This document shows, in pieces, positions 1 through 10,963 of a stretch of DNA of 64,000 bases. Source of the DNA: Rhinopomastus cyanomelas (Eukaryota; Chordata; Aves; Bucerotiformes; Rhinopomastidae). The stretch lies in NCBI GenBank assembly GCA_013400115.1, contig VXBP01002286.1:315657-379656 (forward strand), written 5' to 3'. The position numbers were made by a program, and so were the translations under genes. The notes beneath the pieces were generated by a model that was not told the origin of the DNA, ran no database searches, and worked only from the letters and a program-made list of their open reading frames with translations. Every line of letters starts with the position of its first letter. Within the stretch, counting starts at the first letter, position 1.

Positions 1-939
1 CTGAAGAATCTAATGTATATTTCAGAATTCTGTACAAATAAAAATAATTGACAGAACCACATACAATCCAAAGCTAAAAATGATCAACAGAATTTAATGT
101 GCCTATCTAGAAACCAATATGCCTAAGAATAAAGCATAAAGTAGTTTATTAAAGTAAAACATAGATACTGTAATATCATCATTAAATTTACATGCAGGCA
201 TCAGAAAAAGGAGAAATATTTTATGCCACACCTTCGCTTCTTTTCCCATTCTCTCAACAATCAAGATATAGAAAATATGTAGACAATTTAAACATAAAAA
301 TATTTTTCTTGGAATTCTTTTAGCAGGATGTTGAAAAATATTCTATAATATTGTAGGCAATTTAAAAGCATTTGGCAGCAAAGTATTCATGAGTGGGACA
401 ATTTATGCATCCATTTGGTATCTTACACTTTAGTCATGTGCTTTAGTAAGACACTAATGTAAAGGAAAGATATCTCAATGTAAGTAAAGATCCAAGGTTT
501 AGAAAATGTGTTTCACAACTTAGATTAATTAGATTAATTAACTGAAGGGTAAAATATGGCCAAATCTAGCTGGTCAAGCCCCATTCACTCCATAGTTCTG
601 ATACTACAGTATATAAATATTCCTGCTAAAATGCTGAACTGTTACAACTGATGTAAATTCCTAAAGAAAATGTGGCTTTTCCAGATAAATCCTCAAATTC
701 AAAAATGGGGAAGAAGAAAGTCAATACAAATTTTGCAAACAGAGCTCATGCCTCACAAATCTTTTAGTTGTCCAAAGCCGTTATTTAGTATGTGAGAAGA
801 AATTGCTCATGTGTACTTGTGTTTCCAAAATTCTTTTGCCCCTCACAAAGGGTTCTAAAATAATTTGCTGTGAAATAAGGTGAAATCTGCACACAAATTA
901 ATAATTAGCTAAAATACAATAAACAAAATCCAGCTGTTA

Positions 940-1240
940 GGAACTGGGTTTGATCGAAAAAAGGCACTATAGTGGACTCTGTATATTGACTGATGATCTG
1001 GATGAGATAGTGAGCACCAGACTGGCCAAATTTCTTACATACAAGAAGTAACAGAATTATATAAAGAAAGCTGCAAACAGTTGCAGAAAAAAGGTCATGA
1101 TACTGAACGAGAGATAAAGACTGCTAAAAGTGCATCAGATAAATGTATAGTAAAGCACACCATGAAACACAATCTTAACTTTCCCCACACTGGAATGGGA
1201 TAGGAACAGGTGACTAGCATTCAAAAATAAGCTCTTGCTC
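940..1240 (+). mobile_element. Possible very old CR1 fragment
   Basis: A stretch resembling the CR1 reverse transcriptase region just before the catalytic motif can be read around 985-1035 (GATGATCTGGATGAGATAG, then AGCACCAGACTGGCCAA). It is heavily diverged, with no open frame, and the borders are uncertain. It could also be chance similarity. Confidence 0.3.
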
Positions 1241-1544
1241 TTGTACAAAAATCAGGTGTTGAAAGGAGTGGAATTGTTCACATCCAAATACTAATTATGT
1301 AATCAAAGATTCGTTAGTTTGGAACAGAAGTAGTTGAGGGAATTTTATGCCAAATGAATGTAAAAAAACCACATACCTAGTGAAAAGGTTCACTTGCCCT
1401 TTTTATTTAAGAGGTAAGGGTACTGAAGCAGGGATAAAAGACAGTAAGATTATCTATATAACAAACTAAAGTCAGGAAGGTCCTAAATTAGAATTAATTG
1501 GATATGGAGGAAATATACCTTATAAATAATTGTATCTATTTCCT

Positions 1545-1628
1545 GTGTTTTGGGTTCTCTTGAGGGCATCTGCTAGGAAAAAGCTATTTGGCTAGATGGT
1601 CCTTTAATGTGATCCAGTGTATTGAGCT
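1545..1628 (+). mobile_element. Possible ancient CR1/L3-type LINE 3' end
   Basis: The words GGGTTCTCTTG, GGCATCTGCT and GGCTAGATGGTCCTTTAATG followed by TGATCCAGTG recall the 3' end of old amniote CR1/L3-like LINEs (GGGCTAGATGGACCTTTGGT then CTGACCCAGT, from memory). This type is much older than the avian CR1 copies elsewhere in the window. Confidence 0.4.
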
Positions 1629-2154
1629 GGTTGACCTTCGAGCCTTCTGTCTACTAAACAGGTGCTGCTGCTCATGTTGAAAACTCTCCACATGGCTCCT
1701 TCAAAGCTCTAAAAAATTTTGCTTTGTAGAGATCATTACTGAAATCACAGCTTTTATCCTCCGATTCATGTCACTACTTTGGCTTTCTGTGAAGACCTCC
1801 AACAATGCTGCCAATTAACACCAATTTGTTCGCAACACCTGTCCATTAAAAAAAAAAAATCAATCGAACACAAAAAACTCATTTTTGACAGAACATTGAA
1901 CAAGAATCAGGTTGTAATGACACATAATCACTACGCACCTGGGACAGCTGTGTACTGCTGACCCAGAAAAGAATCTGGTTTTGTATGCCATCAGCAATCA
2001 CTGGCTGATGAAAGACAGTGAAGGCATGTGCTTTGTTGCATTTTTAAACACCTAGGTAACAACTCATTATGGTGCAACCAAGAAGTCTTTCAGGAAGTAG
2101 AATAAGTCCAGAAAGTCTGCTTCTAACTGGGAGACTTAATCAGACACATCTATA

Positions 2155-2425
2155 ATTAAGTCTCCAGCAGAAGGGGAGCCCCCCTGTACTTAGCACTGAT
2201 GAAGCTGCAACTCAAATATGGTTTTGAGTTTTGGGCCCCTTAAAACAAGAAAGACATTGAGGAGCATGTCCAAGGAATAGCAGCAAGCCTGGCGAAGGCT
2301 CTAGAACACAGGTGCTACCAGAAGCAACTGAGGGAGCTGGGTTTGTTTAGCCTGGAGTAAAGGAGGTGGTAGTGAGTTGAGTGTTGGTCCCTTCTCCCAA
2401 GCAACAAGTGATAGGACTAGCAATT
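2155..2425 (+). mobile_element. Degenerate CR1 fragment
   Basis: Matches the CR1 ORF2 C-terminal region: a diverged form of the stretch reading F.F.APQ..KD, then GGAGCATGTCCAAGGAATAG, then CTGAGGGAGCTGGGTTTGTTTAGCCTGG (positions 2327-2354) corresponding to LRELGLFSLE. Stops and frameshifts throughout; the 3' end is missing. Confidence 0.6.
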
Positions 2426-2855
2426 ATTCAATTCAGTGAACTGCACAAGATCACTCTGTAGTTCTCAGTCAAAAATACATGTTTATATTGTGCATCTAAT
2501 ATATGTTTTGTAAATATATATAGTCACAGGCAGATGGATAATAAGAGGAAAAAAAAGATTATTCTATTAAACAATGAAAATTTAATTCTTCCACAGCTCT
2601 TATGTTGTTCTACTAAATATCACAAGCCAAACACAAGACCATCATTCATTATTAAATAACAGCAGTTCCAGAAGTCCTTTGTCTGTCTGAATGAAAGGTA
2701 CTCTCACTGCAATCTGCAGAATAATGCAACTGTCTCTAAAGTAGATTCCTGATGACTACTCTGGTAAATTGTTACCTGTGATCCACCAAGTAAGCAAAGA
2801 AATACAAATTATTGTAACTGAATGTGTAGTTTAAAAAACAAGCAAATGCATAAAG

Positions 2856-3690
2856 GAATCATAGAATCATTAGGGACCTTGAAAGATCATCCAGTCCAAT
2901 CCCCCTGCTACAGCAGGTTCACCTACAACAAGTCACACAGGAATGCATCCAGGTGTGTTTTAAACGTCTCCAGTGAAGGAGACTCCACAATTCCTCTGGG
3001 CAGCCCATTTCAGTGCTGTTACCCTCACTGTGAAGAAATACCTTCTGATATTTATATGGAACCTCCTATGTTCCAGCTTACACCCATTGCCTCTTGTCCT
3101 ATCATTGGATGACATTGCGAAGAGCCTGACTCCACCGTCCTGACACCTACCTTTCACATCTTTGTAGAAATTAATGAGGTCAAACCTCAGTCTCCCCCAA
3201 GCTAAAGAGACCCAGCTCCCCCAGGCTCTCCTCATAAAGGAGGTGCTCCCCTTGGTGAAGCCATGCTGACTATCCCGAATGACCCTCCTGTCTTTGATGT
3301 GCCTGGAGACAGCATCTAGGATAAATTGTTCCATCACCTTTCCTGGCACGGAGGTGAGGCTGACCCGTCTATAGTTACCTGGGTCCTCCTTCTTGCCCTT
3401 TCTGAAGATTGGAGTGACATTTGCTGTCCTCCAGTCCCTAGACATCTCTCCTGATCCCCATGACTTAGAAAAGATGATGGACAGTGGCTTAGCAATTACT
3501 TCTGTTGTCTCCCTTAGTACACGGAGGTGATTCCATCTGAGCCCATGGATTTATGTACATCCAGTTTGCTCAGCTTATCCCTGACCCAGTCCTTATCAAT
3601 CAACACAAGCTCCTCTCTTGCCACAACTTCCTCTGGAGCCTCAGCAGTCTGAGGCTTGATATCAAGACAGCACCCAGAAGGAAATGGAAC
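2856..3690 (-). mobile_element. CR1 LINE copy with internal deletion
   Basis: The left part (2856-3250) is a CR1 3' end read on the minus strand, with the tail octamers, then the C-terminal region (LEHRRFHINIRR). At about 3250 it jumps to a far upstream part of ORF2: reverse transcriptase fingers with motifs DWRTANVTPIF.KGKKEDP and YRRVSLTSVPGKVMEQ. The catalytic palm and the sequence up to the C-terminal region are absent. A 161-codon open frame spans the junction, but it lacks a start context and is not a functional gene. Confidence 0.9.
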
Positions 3691-4204
3691 AATTTCTATC
3701 AGAAATTATACAAAAAGTGGTACATAGAGTTTTATATTCCGAGCCTTTTTCTTTTATTGCTGCAAAGTGAGATGAATAAGTTCATAAGAATTCTAAGAAA
3801 TGGTGCAGCCATCCTCCTGAAGTGGCTGTGTGTGGGGGAAAAACCAGTATGATTAAAAAATTAAATGAGATACCTAGCAAATGCTAGTTACAGTTTTCTA
3901 CTTGGCATATTATTTGCATTATGACATTATGATACTGCTACTTTTTTTTTTTTGTATGATAAATAACAAAGCCATAACCTTTATTTGATTTTTCTAGGCT
4001 GTTGACTTCTTTTCTGGTGAAAACAGACTGGTATTTAAGCCAGCACCACTTAAGAAATGAAGCCACCTTTTTTAGAAGGGGTGTGAATATCTCATTAGTT
4101 TTCAGTGTTTTAAGTAATCCTTTAAAAACTAGTAACAGATGTCATAAAGCAGTAAACACTGTTTGGAGCTCATTTATTTAGCAGCTATTAAGAGTATTTT
4201 CACA

Positions 4205-4925
4205 GTATCACAGATGTGTATCACAGAACATCAGGGATTGGAAAGGACTTTGAAAGATCATCTAGTCTAATACCCCTGCCATTGCTGGATCACCTAGACC
4301 AAGTCATACAGGAACATATCCCCCTGGGTAGCCTGTTTCAGGGCTCCATCAATCTCACTGTGAAGAAGTTCTTTCTGATATTTATATGGAACCTCCTATA
4401 TTCCTGCTTACACCCATTGTCCCTTATCCTATCATTAGATGAGACTGAGAAGAGCCTGCCACTACCTTTCACTTATTTATAAACATTACTTATAAAGATT
4501 CATTTCTCTATAAACATTAATAATTTATTTATAAACATTAATGAGGTCACACCTCAGTCTCATTTTCTCCAATCTAAAGAGACCCAGCTCCCTCAGCCTT
4601 TCCTCGTAAGGAAGGTGTTTCACTTCCTCCACCACCTCCATGGCTCTGCGTTGGACTCTCTCCAGCAGCTTTGTGTCCTTCTTGAATTGAGGGGCCCACA
4701 ACTCGACACAATACTCCAAATGTGGTCTCATTCTGGCAGAGTAGAGGGGAAGGAGTACCTCTCTCGATCTGCTAACCACCCACCTTCTGATCCACCCCAG
4801 AATGCCATCAGCCTTCTTGGGCACAAGGGCACATTGCTGACTCATAGTCATCCTCCTGTCCACCAGGACCCCCAGGTCCCTTTCTCCTACAGTGCTCTCC
4901 AACAGGTCAGTCCCCAGTCTTTTTT
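4205..4925 (-). mobile_element. CR1 LINE 3' fragment
   Basis: A minus-strand CR1 end of the same subfamily as most copies here. It runs from the 3' tip (GATCATCTAGTCTAATACCC on the plus strand) through the C-terminal region to ERDLGVLVDRRM. A local triplication of a TATAAACATTA unit (about 4480-4545) expands the middle. The coding frame is broken. Confidence 0.9.
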
Positions 4926-5610
4926 CTTTTTTACAGTAGTCAAATAACATTTGTAAACAATTTTGAATGGACTACAAATAGTTTTTGCATCTCAGATACA
5001 CTTGCAGCATAAAAAAGGTTTGACCACTCACCTCCAGCTCAGAATACTTAGAACCTTACTTTTCCACTTCACATCAAGAACCTGGCAATTTTTAATTTTG
5101 TTTCCTATGAAGAGAGACTATGATTATTTTTAACTAATTTAGATTTAAGGTAGATCATTTGGCTTAATTTCACTTCTAGGTCATAGAGTTTGGTGCATAC
5201 ATAGATCCTCATGTGATTTGTGTCAAACTTAAAAATGTACTGTAAAACAGAAAGATACTGCATCTTTTTTTCTTTTTACATTCTGTTTTTCTGCCTAGTG
5301 GTCTTTTGTGTGCTATCATGGCAACAAACGCTGAATCACTCTGCTACAAGGCTACAATGCTCTGGCCACTTATTTATCATTTTATAATGAGTGGAATTCA
5401 AAATGTGCACTTCCCACAGTACAGACAAAGATTACTCTGGCACTTATTAATTTACTAAAACATTGTTAATGAAATCACAGGCAATGAATTGACCACAGCT
5501 CCCTTACAGTATAAGCTCTTTTTACAAAGGACTTTGCACAGCACCTGATAGATGGGCACTGCAGAATGCTGGATCATGAGGACCTATTGGGTATCTGTAT
5601 CCTATTGGGT

Positions 5611-5631
5611 AACTGACCTTAAGGGTCAGTT
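5611..5631. repeat. Short perfect hairpin (8-bp stem, 5-base loop)
   Basis: AACTGACC and GGTCAGTT flank TTAAG. Just upstream the word CCTATTGGGTA occurs twice within 35 bases. No function is apparent. Confidence 0.5.
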
Positions 5632-6043
5632 TAGAGAGACTGCTCAAAGAATTGCAAAGCTTGAAAGAGGTACAATAAGGAGGAGACACCGACATCTATG
5701 ACTGAGCAGAAAAGAAAAGGATAAACAGAGAGGTAAAGCCTTCACTCCATCCACTGGGCATTCTTTCTGTGAAATTTAATATCCAGCTGCAAGATTACAG
5801 CTGCATATCATTAGGAGCTAAACAAGTTTTGAGCATGAAGGTTTATGTCCTCGTTAATTTTTGAAGGTGCAACGGCTACCTACTTTCATTTACATGCTTA
5901 CATCTTATCTTTGACTTAACTTAATGCATTTTTCTTGGAGAAAGGAACTTGTTTTTAAATTTGTTTCCACCATGTTGTATTCAATTCAATCATAGCTGTT
6001 CACTGCATAAAACAAAATAATAAATGTCTTCTGAAGAATTTGA

Positions 6044-6116
6044 CCTTGCTTGAGGGTTGGACTTAGATGATCTATTGAGGCCCCTTCCAACCTGTAACAT
6101 TATGTGATTCTGTAAG
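6044..6116 (+). mobile_element. CR1 3' tip
   Basis: GGACTTAGATGATCTATTGA followed by GGCCCCTTCCAACCTGTAAC and ATTATGTGATTCTGT is a short, 5'-truncated CR1 end in plus orientation. Confidence 0.7.
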
Positions 6117-6550
6117 TCCATATTCCCATTTTATTTTTTCCTCCCTTTCTTTCTTACCACAGAAGTTTAGTTTAATAATTGGACTTCCCATTAATTTCAG
6201 AATTTCATATACATCTCAGCATCTCTAGTTGAAATAAATTCAACAGTATAATACTACAATTCAATGAAGTATGACAAAAGTTCATACTAATTCATCCCTA
6301 AACAATTGCTAAACCCTACTATTCTGACTCCTACAAGCTTGTCATTTGCCTCACAGTAAGAACCTGGCAGCCCCTGTTGACTACTATGTAAATACAGAAT
6401 TTTAAGTATATGTGCTTAAAAATTGATTGAGCAATCCAACAACAATAACAAAATTAGGGGGGCATACCATCCTTCATCAGTCTTTTGAAGCTCAGAACAG
6501 GAAGACAACTTACACAGCTCACATCATGATTTGATTGTTCATTTGCTCAC

Positions 6551-6642
6551 CGTGTTAGTTGAGTTTCCATTTAAATGTAAGCCACTGTCAAAGAGAGGTG
6601 ATGAAGCTCCACTGCTGTGATCACTGGAAGGTCCAGGGGAAC
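6551..6642 (-). CDS. SNTG2: SNTG2 coding exon: linker between PDZ and second half of PH1
   Basis: This 92-bp exon completes a Gly codon, then reads SPGPSSDHSSGASS and PLFDSGLHLNGNSTNT, ending in phase 0 at a GTGAGC donor. The acceptor is TTTCCAG. The Ser-rich acidic linker is very close to the human SNTG2 linker and distinguishes it from gamma-1. It is the last SNTG2 exon found on the 3' side. I looked for a continuation into the KDP..YEKRW region in 1-6550 and did not see it. Confidence 0.93.
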
Positions 6643-8684
6643 CTGGAAATGAGATAATAAAAAATAGATTCTTATGTTAAAAATACACATATGTATCAGG
6701 AAATATCTACTCCTGTTGTAAAATACAGAAAGGATGTTGAATATAAATCACCAAACCAAGGCAGAAGCACTACTTGCATTTTAGAATGAAAGCAAATAAA
6801 ATGTCTGTATATTATATTTTATGCCTAGGAAAGAAAAAAAAAATAGGTAGATGCCATCTTATGGAGTCTGTGCTGATAGAAACTCCTTGTATGCTTAACT
6901 GTTTGCAAAACAAATCTTGTTTTCACTGAGAACAAGATACTAAAAAACCAAATATGAAATTAAGTTATACAAATCCCATTAATTTAATAAATAATTTTCC
7001 TATTGCATCTTAAGTTTCACCTTAGAGTGTATCCATGATTTTTGTTTCTAAACAAAGCTAACACTAACTGCACACATACATACAATTTATTAATGGATAC
7101 CTATTTTTCTTAAGATGTCAATTACACTGAAGAATAATGCATCTTCTCTGAGAAATTAGAAACAAGCAGTAATCATGTAATGTTGATACTATGTTAATAT
7201 GTTCAGATTAAACAGTTTTATTGTTAATTGTTAAAGTTGTCTTTTTTTAGCCGTTGTGCATTATGTTTCTGCTTTAGCAGTTAAGGTGACTCCAAGAATA
7301 CTTAATATGTTTGTAACATACAATAATGGAAATATTACAAGTCATTGTGTGTAATTTTTGCTGAAATATAAAATGTTAACATATACCATCAATAATGGTA
7401 GTTCTTCCTTTGCACCATTTCCCTACATTTCTGTTGGTATTTTCTTTCCTCTTTTAAATGTACTTTGTTTAGAATAAAATTACAATTTATTGTCATTTTC
7501 AAGTTTGTTTATATTCCCTTTCTGTATTGGTGGGGGGAATCTAACTATCTGTTCTGGAGGGTTCCGCCTTTAACCCTCAAATCGGTACATTCTGAAAGAG
7601 AAATCTCAGTTCAGTGCTTAGATCTTAGAATTATACCCCGAATTTTGAAGTTTCAGCATGTTTTCATTCAGAGTCCTTTCTGTATAGCGTTAGTTGATGT
7701 CAGTAGGATGAACCATTATGTTTTGCTCAGATGGGTCTAAGTCAAGCACAGCTGTTAGCAGCTAGCAACAACATTCTTTAGCTACTATATATCTACAGAA
7801 GATCACAAAAATCTACATTGAGTCATAGATGACCACAATGACTTGCTATAACAGAAAATAGTTTCTATTTTGTAAAAATACAAATAATGTAATAAAAGAC
7901 TTTACATTAAATTCTCCACTGAAGTCTGCCTATTTGGGAACCCTGCTGTCTCCAGCAGTAGACATTTACAGACAGTAGACAGATCCATGAGTCAATCAGT
8001 TTCTTGAAGTGGAATTATCTCACCTTTTCAGTATTTTGAGCATATCAAATATTTTCAAATCCATAGATCCTAATTTTACCATCATACAAAACACCACATT
8101 AGAATAGTTGCTGGTTGTTGGTTGTTTTAAAGCATAGAAAATTGACAACTGTTGCGTGGGAAAGTTCTGGAAAAGGTTAAGGAAAAAAACTTCCCTCCTC
8201 CTGTAAATGTCCCTGTAGAGCTTGTTTTCAGTTCAACAGCCTTTTTAGGTTTTCTTGGTTACAACAAACTACACAGCCTCTCTTAGGCTATGCCACCTCC
8301 ACATTTTGGTTGCAAGAAAGTTCACAAGTCTTTTAATCTGCTCCCTCTCTGTCCTGCCTCACTCATTCGTGAGTTACTCCTTCATGGTCTCATTCAGTAT
8401 TCTGTACATTCCCACTGCAGTTGTTCTACTCCTTTCATAGAAGGTACGGTGCTCTTGCCAATTTAAGGTGCTCTGTTTGCCTCCCATAAGAGCAATTGGG
8501 TAGTCTTTCCTGCCTGTTCTTAGAACAAACTACAATATGTACACACACAAGACATATAATAATGCAAACTAAATCTACTGCTCCTGCAGCCCTTGCACAA
8601 GTAGACGAAACTCTGTCAAGTGTTAGACACCTGCCTAAAACACTGGAACATTAGTTTGAAAAAGACTATCAAAACAGTGTTTAT

Positions 8685-8689
8685 GTAAA
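8685..8689. repeat. Target-site duplication, left copy (GTAAA)
   Basis: Five bases identical to those directly after the LTR end. Confidence 0.75.
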
Positions 8690-9140
8690 TGTAGCGGGTT
8701 GGGGTTTCTCCATCAGTTTTAGCAGGTTCAAATCAATGAACTGCCCGCATTCTCTGCAGTAAGGTCTCGATGACATCTTGGACAAATTTGCCAGACAATG
8801 AATAGCTTAGGATACTTCTCTCCTCCTGTCTCAGCTCCAGGGGGGAAGAGAGGGCAGCCCAGCATACCGCAAATTTACCATAATGCTGAAGCTGCGCTGT
8901 GGGAGGTGGCTGCACTCAAACCTTGCTTCCAAGATCGCCCGGATCGCAGCCTCAGGTTCAGGCCCAAAGCGGGGGCACAGCGGCACGAATCAGGGTCTTC
9001 CCACGACCACTGAAAAACCATGGCAAACGCGAGGGCTGCCCATTACTGGACAGGGAGCTGTGCAAACCGGAGCGTCCTTTGTTCCCGAAGCAGCGGTGCC
9101 ACTGGAGAACCTGCGGCAAACTNATTTTCAAACCACAACA
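8690..9140. mobile_element. Solo LTR of an endogenous retrovirus
   Basis: The element begins TGTAGCGGGTT and ends CCACAACA, so it has TG..CA ends, and it is flanked by an exact 5-bp direct repeat GTAAA (8685-8689 and 9141-9145), the target-site duplication. It is much richer in G+C and CpG than its surroundings (for example around 8930-9080). No internal retroviral sequence lies beside it, so it is a solo LTR formed by recombination. A 5-bp duplication suits ERVL-like or some gammaretrovirus-like elements. Read on the minus strand it starts TGTTGTGGTTTGA, a start I associate with avian LTRs, but I cannot fix orientation because I see no clear TATA or polyadenylation signal. One base (9123) is N. 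Confidence 0.8.
9123..9123. other. Single ambiguous base (N)
   Basis: N within the LTR. No duplication is visible around it, unlike the N at 57817. Confidence 0.95.
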
Positions 9141-9145
9141 GTAAA
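9141..9145. repeat. Target-site duplication, right copy (GTAAA)
   Basis: Five bases identical to those directly before the LTR start. Confidence 0.75.
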
Positions 9146-9704
9146 ATAAAACAACTGCTGCAGATAACTCCCCACTCTGTAATCACAATATGGTATCCTG
9201 ATGGGAAATGATGCCAGAAAAAAAAAAAAAAAAGATGTGTGGTATGTTGTCAGATTTCCAGTAATTATTATTGCCTAGCTGTCCCCTTATCCCACCCAAC
9301 TCATAATCAGCTAGTCTATGAGAAATGCAAACCTGCACTGTGATAGGCTTCATCCTTTAAATTTGCTTGTTTTCAGTTGTGTCACTTTTGTTCTTTTGAG
9401 AAGGCTTTTTCGGGAAGGATCCTACTGGAGAGATCTTTGCCTGACCTTTACCTGAGCAATAGCTGCATATGCCCAGAGGAAAAAAACCCAGCAACTCACC
9501 CTGTAAGGCAAGAAGGGGTCAGAGAGGGAGTGACTAAAGCTACAGGAATCTGCAGGTCACAGAAGAGACCTATGATTCGTCTAGGGGCAGGACAAAAAGG
9601 GCAAAACTCCGAGGTGACTGACTTCCTAGTCTTGTCACTCATTTTAATATAAGGATACTGCAAAGAGGAAAACAAGTTACTCCTATCCATTAATTTCCTC
9701 TTAC

Positions 9705-9792
9705 CTAATGGGAGCCTTAAAAATGATGGAGCTTGCCTGAGGTACTGAACAGTGATGGTAACTTCATCGCCAGCATTTCGCAGTAGGTGCAC
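9705..9792 (-). CDS. SNTG2: SNTG2 coding exon: end of PDZ domain
   Basis: This 88-bp exon enters in phase 0, leaves in phase 1, and is flanked by CTGACAG and GTAAGA. It reads VHLLRNAGDEVTITVQYL followed by RQAPSFLRLPL, i.e. the rest of helix B, the last PDZ beta strand and the exit into the linker. A Gly codon is completed by the next exon. Upstream in-frame Met codons come from intron sequence and should not be taken as starts. Confidence 0.94.
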
Positions 9793-10794
9793 CTGTCAGT
9801 ATAACAAATAATAGCTACTTTAAAACAAAGAATGGCCAGCCATGGAAAGAACATTACTTAAAATGAAATCATCATAACTGTTGATCTGTAAGAAATGCAG
9901 TATGAATCTTTTTGACTGTGAATGAAGGCTATAAAAGCAGTAGATAAGGGTAAGCAAAACCAGTGGAATTACCTGAATAAATATTTTAGTGGGCAACCTG
10001 ATTTTATATACCCGCTGGACGTAACTTCTACAAATAATATAATTTTATAAAACTAGAATAGAGTAAGCAACAAGATATTTGTTTATATAGGTATAATATA
10101 TAGTGTGTATACACAAAAACTGACACAAATATATATAATACATAACTTGATCTTAAGCATTTGGCATTGGGAACATAATTTTGTTTAACTATAATCTTGA
10201 TTTTTGTGACTGTCTTAATTGTCCATAAGTGTTTTCTAACCAGAAGGAAGAACATAGACACTCATGTATGTGTATGGACACACATTAACACATCAGGATT
10301 TAATTAAAGGCATAGCACACTACTGCATAAGGAGCTTTATTAAATACAGAACTTCAAATAATGTCTTTGATGAAACTTGATTCCTACCACAGGGCAGAGG
10401 TATTCCTCAGTTTTATATCTCGGGTACTGCATTTGGTTCGCACATGGCTGCATGCAGGGCCTGCAGCCCTAGCCCCATTTGCCAGAAATGGGTGCTAATG
10501 CCTGTGGTCTCTAATCTGAGTGCAGCCAGAGCATGCATGTATCAATCAGAAAAGTAAATAGCTGCAGCAAACTCCTATAGATTTATTTTCTGGCTTAATG
10601 TTGAACTTGGACAAAACTGATGCTTGTGCTGCTTCAGACCACAATTTTTGCACAAGGCCCTACTGGCCAATATAATGAATGACATGCAAGGCTACTTTAA
10701 ATACTATGACTGTTCCTCTTTTCCTCTTGTGCATCTAAATTAATGCTTCTAAGACTTATTTATTCACTACATTAATAAATTTCAAACTCTGATC

Positions 10795-10963
10795 AGGGAG
10801 GTGGTTGAATTGCTATCATTGGACACATTTCAATGTTATGTATATCCAAAACTTCAGGATATGCTTTAGCAGTGGGCTTGGTAGAGTCAGGTTAATGGAC
10901 TGGATGATCTTAAAGGTCTTTTCCAATCTAAAAAATTCCATGAATTCCATGATTCTGTGTTTT
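10795..10963 (+). mobile_element. CR1 3' end fragment
   Basis: Plus-strand CR1 end, with GGTTGAATTGCTATCATTGG at the left and the tip GACTGGATGATCTTAAAGGT, TTTCCAATC and repeated ATTCCATG at the right. Diverged, non-coding. Confidence 0.75.

Larger units (their letters stand above)
1..6550. other. Intron 3' of the last visible SNTG2 exon
   Basis: There is no exon I can support in this AT-rich stretch. It holds the CR1 fragments listed separately, together about 2.2 kb. The rest (1-940, 3700-4200, 4930-6040, 6120-6550) is unique-looking sequence with simple A/T runs and no recognised signal except a small hairpin at 5611-5631. Confidence 0.7.
6643..9704. other. SNTG2 intron containing a solo LTR
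   Basis: This 3.06-kb intron lies between the last PDZ exon and the linker exon. It holds the LTR at 8690-9140 and a run of about 18 A at 9216-9234. The stretch 6660-8680 is AT-rich and shows no gene or repeat I can name. The CpG-rich part is confined to the LTR. Confidence 0.75.

Noticed and set aside
8725..8734. GGTTCAAATC resembling a tRNA B box
   Set aside because: No A box or cloverleaf upstream; it lies inside the LTR.
8733..9211. Overlapping ORFs in the GC-rich block taken as a gene or CpG-island exon
   Set aside because: The block is bounded by TG..CA ends and a 5-bp target duplication, so it is an LTR; the ORFs are shadows of its base composition.
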